Position numbers and translations under genes: made by a program | Shown: piece by piece, positions 1 through 5,795 of the stretch | How positions within the stretch are numbered: the first letter of the stretch is position 1 | How the letters are laid out: every line of letters begins with the position of its first letter | Origin: an uncultured Oscillospiraceae bacterium | Lineage (GTDB): Bacteria > Bacillota > Clostridia > Oscillospirales > Ruminococcaceae | Direction of reading: 5' to 3' | DNA length: 11,763 bases | NCBI GenBank assembly: GCA_910578255.1 | Contig: CAJTQM010000028.1 | Location: 8,046 to 19,808, forward strand | Notes under the pieces: generated by a model | Database searches by the model: none | The model's input: the letters and a program-made list of their open reading frames with translations, nothing else | Told to the model about the DNA's origin: nothing

Positions 1-519
1 AAAAACGGCGCCGTCCAGCTGCTTGAGGGGAAGGAATTTTACCATCTGTTTGTGGGAAATCGCGCGTTGATCGCCGTATCCCATACCGATCAGGAGGGAA
101 TTGACCAGGTGTATTGCGCCGCTCAAAATCGCCAGCTGGAAAAAATATGGGAAGGGAACCCTTCCATTTCCTTTACGGACAGCGGTCGCATCTCTTTTAC
201 CAATCAATTCGGCCAGGAAAACACCGTTTTGTATTCTTATGACGATAAAACCGGCGAGCTGACCGGCCACGAGCTTGGCGCCATCCTGCAAATCGACCGG
301 CTGTTTACCCGGATGCAAAGCGGCTCCCTTTGCTGGTATTATACCGTCTTCCAGCATGGTGTAACCACGGATTATGTCCACAATACCTCTACCGGGCAAA
401 CCGAAGAACTGCCGGAAGGCGCTCTTGGCATGATACTCTCATTAAGTCCTGACGGAAATTCCTTTTTGGAATACGATGCAGATGCCCACGCGCTGCGGGT
501 TTGCCAATGGGATTTCTAA
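1..519 (+). CDS. C-terminal part of an unrecognised protein, possibly beta-propeller-like (5' truncated)
   Basis: The reading frame is open from the first base of the window, so the start lies upstream; 172 residues are visible. A GTG at 52 is only an internal in-frame codon and is not needed as a start. The sequence is rich in short beta-strand-like segments with polar turns (for example YSYDDKTGEL and LSLSPDGNSFLEYD). The SPDG turn is often seen in WD40/TolB-like propeller blades, so a repeat-propeller tail is plausible but unproven. No membrane segment, catalytic motif or family signature was recognised. It ends with a TAA stop just before a strong terminator and is the only + strand gene, converging on the acetyltransferase gene. 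The function is unknown; the gene is real because it is long, open from the edge and followed by a terminator. Confidence 0.7.
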   Translation, partial: KNGAVQLLEGKEFYHLFVGNRALIAVSHTDQEGIDQVYCAAQNRQLEKIWEGNPSISFTDSGRISFTNQFGQENTVLYSYDDKTGELTGHELGAILQIDRLFTRMQSGSLCWYYTVFQHGVTTDYVHNTSTGQTEELPEGALGMILSLSPDGNSFLEYDADAHALRVCQWDF

Positions 520-537
520 AACGAAAAACCTCTCCAC

Positions 538-570
538 AAAAAAGCCGATGCAGCAAGCATCGGCTTTTTT
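538..570. terminator. Bidirectional intrinsic terminator
   Basis: An A6 tract is followed by GCCGATGC, a five-base loop (AGCAA), GCATCGGC and a T6 tract. The eight-pair GC-rich stem with A and T tracts on both flanks gives a U-tailed hairpin on either strand. It sits between the + strand gene ending at 519 and the convergent acetyltransferase gene ending at 653, and so should serve both. Confidence 0.9.
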
Positions 571-652
571 CTATACAAGAGACCAAACAGCTTTCTCCGC
601 ATGTTTTTGCGGATGACAAAGAAAGATTCAGAATCCGAACACTCGAAGCAGT

Positions 653-1174
653 TTAGGTTTTGTCCGGTCCCATTCGAAAACGATATTGTATCTCCTGCAA
701 TTCCCGTCCGCCGATGTTCTGTTGTAGACGAACCTCGCTTTGCCGAAACCCACACTTTTCATAAAAACGGCGCGCCGGATGGTTTTCCTCCAGCACCCAC
801 AAGAACACATCCGAAAACCCCATTTTCCCTAGTTCGTCCACAGCGGCTTTTAACAGCGACTTTCCATAGCCTTTTCGGGTATAGGCGGGCAGCAGATACA
901 AAGAGACAACCTCCCCCCAATCCGGCAGGGCGGCAAAACGGGAGGGGCCAAAGCTGGATATACCGGCAATCAACCCATCCACCAGCAAAACCATATGCGC
1001 AAGATCAGGCCGGTCCAAATTCCCGGCCCAACGGCCGGCGGGAACGCTATCCAAATATGCCTGCGGAACAATGTCTCGATAGGCGCTTTTCCAGCTTTCT
1101 TCATAAACACGGCTGACGGCGAGCCGGTCGTCTTCCTTTGACAAACGGCGGATTTTCCATTTTTCTTCCGACAT
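653..1174 (-). CDS. GNAT-family N-acetyltransferase
   Basis: This 173-residue protein is of usual length for a single-domain GNAT enzyme, which transfers an acetyl group from acetyl-CoA to an amine. The acetyl-CoA pyrophosphate loop (motif A) is clear: VVSLYLLPAYTRKGYGKSLL, with the R/Q-x-x-G-x-G/A pattern at R100-K101-G102-Y103-G104-K105. Motif B follows at about 126-143 (LWVLEENHPARRFYEKCGF), which has the typical N..A..FYek.GF signature. No signal peptide or membrane segment is present, so it is cytosolic. The ATG lies one base after the TAA of the upstream regulator gene, and its GGAG (1181-1184, six-base spacer) lies inside that gene. This implies translational coupling in one operon. 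The acceptor substrate cannot be told from sequence; protein, antibiotic or small-molecule targets are all possible. Confidence 0.92.
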   Translation of the reverse strand: MSEEKWKIRRLSKEDDRLAVSRVYEESWKSAYRDIVPQAYLDSVPAGRWAGNLDRPDLAHMVLLVDGLIAGISSFGPSRFAALPDWGEVVSLYLLPAYTRKGYGKSLLKAAVDELGKMGFSDVFLWVLEENHPARRFYEKCGFRQSEVRLQQNIGGRELQEIQYRFRMGPDKT

Positions 1175-1175
1175 T

Positions 1176-1541
1176 TTATTCTCCGTAAATATGCTCTTTC
1201 AGCTTTTCAAAGGTTTCGCTGCTGATGTCATGCTCAATCCGGCAGGCATCCTTTACTGCGATTTCCTCCGGCACGCCCAGCCTCATCAGCCATTCGCTGA
1301 GCAGGCGATGCCTTTCGTAAATCCGTTCCGCAATTTCCCGACCTGAATCGGTCAGTTCAATCCAGCCCTCCTTCGCCATTTGGATATAGCCGTTTTCCCG
1401 CAGCAAACTCATTGCCCGGCTCACGCTGGGCTTAGAAAACTCCAGGTAATGTACGATGTCAATCGACCGGACCGCGCCTTTTTTCTGTTTTAATATGAGG
1501 ATCGACTCCAAATAATCCTCTGCGGATTCCTGAATTTTCAT
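1176..1541 (-). CDS. DtxR/MntR-family metal-dependent transcriptional regulator
   Basis: This 121-residue protein has an N-terminal winged helix-turn-helix (about residues 1-70, including KPSVSRAMSLLRENGYI and the wing LTDSGREIAERI) and a helical metal-binding/dimerisation part. Against B. subtilis MntR the ligands line up as D9, E12, H78, E103 and H104, but the MntR E99 position is C100 (ACRIEHDIS). A Cys at that position is the DtxR/IdeR pattern. It lacks the SH3-like third domain of DtxR, and its C-terminus is short even for MntR. The likely role is metal-responsive (Mn or Fe) repression of uptake genes or of itself. No transporter gene is adjacent. GGGAGG precedes the ATG, and a promoter with a dyad over its start lies upstream. 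The family is certain, the metal is not. Confidence 0.93.
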   Translation of the reverse strand: MKIQESAEDYLESILILKQKKGAVRSIDIVHYLEFSKPSVSRAMSLLRENGYIQMAKEGWIELTDSGREIAERIYERHRLLSEWLMRLGVPEEIAVKDACRIEHDISSETFEKLKEHIYGE

Positions 1542-1603
1542 GCGCGCACCTCCCTTTTGGTCAACCGATTTGCGTTTTGCTCGGGACCTTCACATCCGTT
1601 TTT

Positions 1604-1618
1604 ATCAATTGTTTTGAT
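1604..1618. promoter_or_regulatory. Possible operator dyad ATCAA-N5-TTGAT
   Basis: A perfect 5-bp inverted repeat with a 5-bp spacer starts at the downstream end of the -10 box of the regulator promoter and covers the likely transcription start. Such placement suits an autorepressor site. It does not look like the known B. subtilis MntR box, so binding is inference only. The site is A+T-rich, and chance occurrence is possible. Confidence 0.35.
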
Positions 1619-1645
1619 TTTAGCACATTTTTCTCTGTCCCACAA
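1617..1645 (-). promoter_or_regulatory. SigA-type promoter for the regulator-GNAT operon
   Basis: Read on the minus strand: TTGTGG (1640-1645), a 17-base spacer, then TAAAAT (1617-1622) preceded by TG at the extended -10 position (TGCTAAAAT). Transcription would start near 1610, giving a leader of about 70 bases to the regulator ATG at 1541. The unit would include the GNAT gene and end at the 538-570 terminator. Confidence 0.7.
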
Positions 1646-1673
1646 GCATTTCTCCGCCGGGAAATTGCCCGCC

Positions 1674-2141
1674 TCAGCTTTCTTTTCGGTGCATCCAATG
1701 GATGCCGATATGGCCGATTCCTAATACAACCGAAGCCAACAGCAAAAGAAAATTTTTGCCGTAGACAGCCAGAAAGAAAAATCCAGCCACCGGAAGGGTT
1801 GCGCCGGCTACCGGCACGCCGAACAGACTGCTGTAAAAATCCTCCATCGTCTTTTTGCTGCGAAAATACCGAACCCAGTAAACCTCGTAAAGCAGCATAC
1901 ACAAAACAGATAAACCTAACCACCAACTCCAATTTGACCAAGGCCTTATGTTAAAATCGGTAAAAATGAGCGCAAAACAGGTAACCGCCACTTCCCCTAC
2001 CCTTTCCAGAGCCCGCAGCACGCCGTTTTCTCGTTGGACATATTTTTCGTAGTCCTTCGGCTTATTTTTCGTCCACAGAAGGTTGGGTAAAAAAAGCAGG
2101 ATCAAATAGGCAAAGCCCATATAAGAAAACCCAAACGACAT
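1674..2141 (-). CDS. Multi-pass membrane protein of unknown function
   Basis: This 155-residue protein has about five hydrophobic segments, near residues 5-23, 48-62, 72-91, 107-126 and 128-147. A polar, charged stretch follows the first (TKNKPKDYEKYVQRENG), and the C-terminus is basic (HRKES). The motif PNLLWTKNKPKDY after the first segment looks like a conserved feature of a small clostridial membrane family, but I cannot name a function and see no transport or enzyme signature. It starts only 10 bases after the stop of the TfoX-domain gene, and its GAGG-type ribosome binding site lies in that gap and the end of the upstream gene. The two are therefore almost certainly cotranscribed. No clear terminator follows before the regulator promoter. 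Confidence 0.8.
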   Translation of the reverse strand: MSFGFSYMGFAYLILLFLPNLLWTKNKPKDYEKYVQRENGVLRALERVGEVAVTCFALIFTDFNIRPWSNWSWWLGLSVLCMLLYEVYWVRYFRSKKTMEDFYSSLFGVPVAGATLPVAGFFFLAVYGKNFLLLLASVVLGIGHIGIHWMHRKES

Positions 2142-2151
2142 TCACTTTCCC

Positions 2152-2466
2152 TCATTTCCTTTTTTTCGGGAAAGGAAGTTCGTCGTACATCCTTAGAAAC
2201 AATTCTTTTAGAAACTCCGGGTTTTCCAGATCGTCTACGCGCAGCATCTTTTTGGCCCCGTCGTAGGGGATCTCCCAAACCGCGTCCGGCATCATGGAAA
2301 CAGCGGCCGCAGTTGGTTTTACAAGAAAACGATTATCGTAAATTCCCCCGATGACCTTGCCTTGATAATACAAAACATATTCCCCCATCATGGCTCGATG
2401 GGAAACGCCTTCGATTTTCCTTAACTGTTCCAGTACAAACAGCAGATATTCTTTGCTCGTCGACAT
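2152..2466 (-). CDS. TfoX N-terminal domain protein
   Basis: This 104-residue protein matches the stand-alone TfoX/Sxy N-terminal domain in length and pattern. After an N-terminal helix (residues 1-20) come SHRAMMGEYVLYYQGKVIGG (22-41), the family's mfGgygly..G..fg strand-turn-strand, then IYDNRFLVKP (42-51) with the D-x-x-f/l-y-l-K pattern. A small C-terminal helix (82-94) and a basic tail (PFPKKRK) follow. Full-length TfoX regulates competence in Gammaproteobacteria. The short Gram-positive versions have no established role, so a competence function should not be inferred. GGGAG lies seven bases before the ATG. It follows the gatB terminator, yet no good promoter was seen in the short gap. 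It may depend on readthrough or a weak promoter inside the end of gatB. Confidence 0.85.
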   Translation of the reverse strand: MSTSKEYLLFVLEQLRKIEGVSHRAMMGEYVLYYQGKVIGGIYDNRFLVKPTAAAVSMMPDAVWEIPYDGAKKMLRVDDLENPEFLKELFLRMYDELPFPKKRK

Positions 2467-2492
2467 GACAAACTCCCTTCTGTCAGCCTTTT

Positions 2493-2531
2493 AAAAAGGA
2501 AAGCCCTTTCGTGTAAAAGCGAAAAGGCTTT
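2493..2531 (-). terminator. Intrinsic terminator after gatB
   Basis: On the minus strand, AAAGCCTTTTCG pairs with CGAAAGGGCTTT (one mismatch) around an eight-base loop. The tract CCTTTTT follows at 2499-2493. It begins five bases after the gatB stop. The + strand also has a T6 tract at 2529-2534, so the hairpin could act in both directions. It should end the ligA-gatCAB transcript, perhaps incompletely, since the next gene lacks an evident promoter. Confidence 0.75.
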
Positions 2532-2535
2532 TTTC

Positions 2536-3975
2536 TTAGTTATTCTGGATTTTCTTTTCGATCAGTTCTTTAAGCACCGCAGGATTTCCCTGCCCTTTGG
2601 AATGACGCATACACTGACCCACCAAAAATCCGATTACATTCGTTTTGCCGCCTTTATAATCGGCGATGGATTTGGGATTTGCCTCCATTACCGACTGGAC
2701 AATCGCCTCTAAAGCGCCCGTATCGGAAATCTGGGCAAGGCCCTTTTCTTCTACCACCTGTTTAGGCGTTTTATCCGAAAAGATCATCTCATCCAGCACG
2801 GTCTTTCCCGCAGTAACCGAAATAGTCCCCGCCTCAATCAGGACGATCATATCGGTCAGCTTTTCCGGCGTTAAAGAGGTATCCGCAAGCGTACTGTTTT
2901 TTTCGTTCAAAATGCGGGAAACATCCCCCAACAGCCAGTTGGAAATACTTTTGGTTTTACAGTTTTTCAGTGCCACACAGCTTTCGAAAAAGGCGGCCTT
3001 ATCCGGATTTTCGGTCAGCAGGTTGGCGTCGAAATGGGGCAGACCGTAAGAATCCATGTAACGCTTACACTTTTTGTTGGGCAACTCCGGCAACTCGTCC
3101 TTGAGTCGTTTTATTTTTTCCTCGTCAATGACGATGGTCAAAAGATCCGGCTCAGGGAAATAGCGGTAATCGTGCGAATCTTCCTTGCTTCTTAACAAGA
3201 AGTTCTGCCCTTTGGCGTCATCCCACCGGCGTGTCTCCTGATGGATTTCGCCTCCCGCCTCCAACACCTCGATTTGGCGCTTGGCCTCGTATTCAATGGC
3301 GCGGACCGCGCCGCTAAAGGTATTGACGTTTTTCATTTCACAGCGGGTTCCCATCGGCTCGCCCGGCCGCGCCACCGATACGTTGATATCGCAGCGGATG
3401 GATCCCTCCTGCATTTTACAGTCGGAAATATCAATATACTGCAAAATGGATTTAATCGTTTCCAGATATGCCTTTGCCTCGGCGGAACTGTGCATGTCCG
3501 GCTCGGACACAATCTCAATCAGCGGCACGCCGCAGCGGTTAAAGTCCACCAGACTCCCCGCAAAGCTTTCGTCGTGCAAAAGCTTTCCCGCGTCCTCCTC
3601 AATATGAATGCGGGTAACGCCGATGCGCTTGGTATTGCCCTTTTCGTCGATCATGACATCCAGGTAACCGTTTTCACAAAGCGGGATGTCAAACTGGGAA
3701 ATCTGGTACGCTTTGGGCAGGTCCGGGTAAAAATAATTCTTTCGATCCTGCTTGCTGACCGGATTGATTTTACAGTTGAGCGCATGCCCCATTTTTACCG
3801 CGTATTCCACTACTTTTTCATTTAAGGTCGGAAGCGTCCCCGGCATCCCGGTGCAGATGGGGCAGCAGTTGGAATTTACCTGCGCGCCAAAGGAATTCTT
3901 ACAGCCGCAGTAAATCTTTGTGGCCGTATTCAGTTCCGCATGGACCTCCAGTCCAATGGTCATTTCATAATTCAT
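2536..3975 (-). CDS. gatB: Aspartyl/glutamyl-tRNA(Asn/Gln) amidotransferase subunit B
   Basis: GatB is the tRNA-binding kinase subunit of GatCAB. It phosphorylates the side chain of misacylated Glu-tRNA(Gln) or Asp-tRNA(Asn) with ATP so that ammonia from GatA can amidate it. The 479-residue length is normal. The N-terminus carries the hallmark IGLEVHAELNTATKIYCGC, and the zinc-site cysteines are C23, C25, C38 and C41 (KIYCGC and CCPICTG). A cradle-domain signature GVPLIEIVSEPDM lies near residue 150, and a C-terminal YqeY-like tRNA-binding tail ends in GFLVGQ-MRHSKGQGNP near 450-467. The gene is third in gatC-gatA-gatB. Its AAGGAGG shares bases with the gatA TAA stop, eight bases before the ATG, indicating coupled translation. 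The start is the family-typical MNYEMTIGLEVH. Confidence 0.98.
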   Translation of the reverse strand: MNYEMTIGLEVHAELNTATKIYCGCKNSFGAQVNSNCCPICTGMPGTLPTLNEKVVEYAVKMGHALNCKINPVSKQDRKNYFYPDLPKAYQISQFDIPLCENGYLDVMIDEKGNTKRIGVTRIHIEEDAGKLLHDESFAGSLVDFNRCGVPLIEIVSEPDMHSSAEAKAYLETIKSILQYIDISDCKMQEGSIRCDINVSVARPGEPMGTRCEMKNVNTFSGAVRAIEYEAKRQIEVLEAGGEIHQETRRWDDAKGQNFLLRSKEDSHDYRYFPEPDLLTIVIDEEKIKRLKDELPELPNKKCKRYMDSYGLPHFDANLLTENPDKAAFFESCVALKNCKTKSISNWLLGDVSRILNEKNSTLADTSLTPEKLTDMIVLIEAGTISVTAGKTVLDEMIFSDKTPKQVVEEKGLAQISDTGALEAIVQSVMEANPKSIADYKGGKTNVIGFLVGQCMRHSKGQGNPAVLKELIEKKIQNN

Positions 3976-3983
3976 CCTGGCCG

Positions 3984-3991
3984 CCTCCTTA
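3984..3991 (-). promoter_or_regulatory. gatB ribosome binding site overlapping the gatA stop codon
   Basis: On the minus strand the octamer TAAGGAGG merges the gatA stop codon TAA with a near-perfect Shine-Dalgarno sequence eight bases upstream of the gatB ATG. Ribosomes ending gatA sit on the gatB initiation signal, which favours matched subunit output. Confidence 0.85.
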
Positions 3992-5455
3992 ACCTTTCAT
4001 AGCCGGCGCAACGCCGAATCCGCCGCACAGATTTTCAAAGCAGCCCGCCGCGTTGAAAAGCGTCTGTTCGGAAAATTTGGGCCCGATCATCTGCAGCCCA
4101 ATGGGCATTTTGTCCTGCGCGGCGCCGCACGGCACCGAAATGGCGGGAAGACCCGCAATATTGACCGTTACCGTGCAAATATCCGCCGCGTACATTTTCA
4201 GCGGATCATTGGTCCGCTCCCCGATTTTAAAGGCGGGAGACGGAGAGGTGGGCGTTACAATAATATCGCAGCGGGAGAACGCTTCATCATATTCCTGCGC
4301 AATTTTCTGCTGCATCTGCTTGGCGCGCTTATAGTATGCGTCGTAAAAGCCGGAACTGAGCACAAAGGTTCCCAGCATAATCCGGCGCTTTACCTCATCG
4401 CCAAACCCTTCGCTGCGGGTTTTTTCGTATAACTCCATCAAGTTTTGATACCCCTCGGCCCGATAACCGTATTTAACCCCGTCGAACCGCGCCAGGTTAG
4501 AGGACGCCTCCGCCGAAGAGATGATGTAGTAAGCCGAAAGGGCATAATCGGTGCTGGGCAGGCTGACGGGAACTGTCTGCGCGCCCTCTTTGACCAACAG
4601 GTCAACAGCCACCATAACCGCTTGCTTGACCTGCGGCTCTACCCCGTCGCCGAAATATTCCTCGGGGATTCCAATCCGCATCCCCTTGACCGACCGGTCT
4701 AATTCCTTGGCAAAATCTCCGTATTCCCGGGATGCGCTGGTCGCGTCCATAGGGTCGCAGCCGCAGATAATCGAATAAAGATTTGCCACATCCTCCACCG
4801 AACGGCCCAGCGGCCCGATTTGGTCTAACGAGGACGCAAACGCCACCAGTCCATACCGGGATACGGAGCCATAGGTGGGCTTTAGGCCCACAACGCCGCA
4901 GTACGCCGCCGGAAGGCGGATGGAACCGCCGGTGTCCGATCCCAGCGCCAGCACTGCCTCTCCCGCGCTGACACAGGCGGCGCTTCCGCCGGAAGAACCG
5001 CCGGGAACACAATCCGGATTCCACGGATTTTTGGTCTTTTTAAAATAAGAGTTCTCGCAGGAGGAGCCCATGGCAAATTCGTCCATATTGCATTTGCCGA
5101 TCAGCACCGCGTCCGCCATATGCAGCTTTTCTACAACGGTTGCGTTATAGGGCGGCACAAAATTATGAAGCATCTTAGAAGCGCAGGTAGTTAGCACATC
5201 CTTGGTGCAGATATTATCCTTTACGCCGATGGGAATGCCCGCTAAGGGAGAAAGGGGCTCGCCCGTGGCAAGCTTCTTGTCCACCTGCTGCGCTTTTTCT
5301 AGCGCCTGTTCTTCGCAGACCGTTACAAAAGAGCCGATCTGCTCTTCTTTTTTCGTGATTTGTCCCAGCACCGAGCGGGTGATTTCAACCGCGCTGCATT
5401 CCTTTTTCCGCAGTTTCTGTGAAAGGGATGCAGCGGTCAATTCAAATAATTCCAT
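3989..5455 (-). CDS. gatA: Glutamyl-tRNA(Gln) amidotransferase subunit A
   Basis: GatA is the glutaminase of GatCAB; it releases ammonia from glutamine or asparagine and channels it to GatB. The protein is 488 residues, the expected size, and is an amidase-signature enzyme. The Ser-cisSer-Lys triad is intact: K79 (GVKDN), cis-S154 in PGGSSGGSAA and S178 in LGSDTGGSIRLPAAYCG. These are the same numbers as in the S. aureus GatA structure. The conserved GLKPTYG-VSRYGL segment follows. It starts 15 bases after gatC with AAAGGA before the ATG, and it runs into gatB. No signal peptide is present; it works as a cytosolic heterotrimer. Nothing is missing. Confidence 0.98.
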   Translation of the reverse strand: MELFELTAASLSQKLRKKECSAVEITRSVLGQITKKEEQIGSFVTVCEEQALEKAQQVDKKLATGEPLSPLAGIPIGVKDNICTKDVLTTCASKMLHNFVPPYNATVVEKLHMADAVLIGKCNMDEFAMGSSCENSYFKKTKNPWNPDCVPGGSSGGSAACVSAGEAVLALGSDTGGSIRLPAAYCGVVGLKPTYGSVSRYGLVAFASSLDQIGPLGRSVEDVANLYSIICGCDPMDATSASREYGDFAKELDRSVKGMRIGIPEEYFGDGVEPQVKQAVMVAVDLLVKEGAQTVPVSLPSTDYALSAYYIISSAEASSNLARFDGVKYGYRAEGYQNLMELYEKTRSEGFGDEVKRRIMLGTFVLSSGFYDAYYKRAKQMQQKIAQEYDEAFSRCDIIVTPTSPSPAFKIGERTNDPLKMYAADICTVTVNIAGLPAISVPCGAAQDKMPIGLQMIGPKFSEQTLFNAAGCFENLCGGFGVAPAMKG

Positions 5456-5470
5456 TTTCCTACATCCTTT

Positions 5471-5740
5471 CTATTCCACCACTTTGGGGACTACGACACA
5501 GCCCGCCTGGGTCTGCGGCGCGTTTTGCAAAAGCTGTTCCCGATTCAGCGAGGGCTTGACCAAATCCTGCCGCAGCCGCATGGGGTTCGACGGATCCACC
5601 GCCGTATACTCACCGTCCATCGGCGGCAGCTTTTCGCACATGGCTACAATACTCTGCATCTCTTTTTGGAACTTTTCCACCTTTTCCTCCTCAATAAAAA
5701 GGCGGGATAGCTTTGCAATATGCTGTATATCAATTTGCAT
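5471..5740 (-). CDS. gatC: Aspartyl/glutamyl-tRNA amidotransferase subunit C
   Basis: GatC is the small subunit that wraps GatA and GatB together. The protein is 89 residues, within the family's 90-100 range. It has the N-terminal helix pair with IAKLSRLFIEEEKVEKFQKE, then a long linker with the conserved LRQDLVKPSLNREQLLQNAP and the terminal VPKVVE, all diagnostic of GatC. An AGGAGG lies nine bases before the ATG. It is 55 bases downstream of ligA, with no terminator or convincing promoter between, so gatCAB is probably carried on the ligA transcript. Confidence 0.96.
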   Translation of the reverse strand: MQIDIQHIAKLSRLFIEEEKVEKFQKEMQSIVAMCEKLPPMDGEYTAVDPSNPMRLRQDLVKPSLNREQLLQNAPQTQAGCVVVPKVVE

Positions 5741-5795
5741 GGGATGACGCCTCCTTTTTTTATTTCATTTTTTGACCAAAGGCCCGTTTTGACTT

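Noticed and set aside
601..1116. 171-residue + strand open frame
   Set aside because: It lies opposite the well-supported GNAT gene. Its composition is Pro/Arg-rich with no family pattern, as expected for an antisense shadow.
1577..1954. 125-residue + strand open frame over the regulator promoter and the membrane-protein gene
   Set aside because: It is antisense to a gene with clear membrane segments, has no ribosome binding site of note and has a low-complexity basic/cysteine composition.
2152..2466. Competence regulator (full-length TfoX/Sxy)
   Set aside because: Only the N-terminal domain is present and no competence genes are nearby, so the functional name is not transferable.
3241..3825. 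194-residue + strand open frame
   Set aside because: It is fully antisense to gatB, whose motifs are intact. No recognisable domain was seen.
5456..5470. ATG-TAG minimal ORF in the gatC-gatA gap
   Set aside because: An ATG directly followed by TAG in the ribosome binding region is common by chance and has no supporting evidence.
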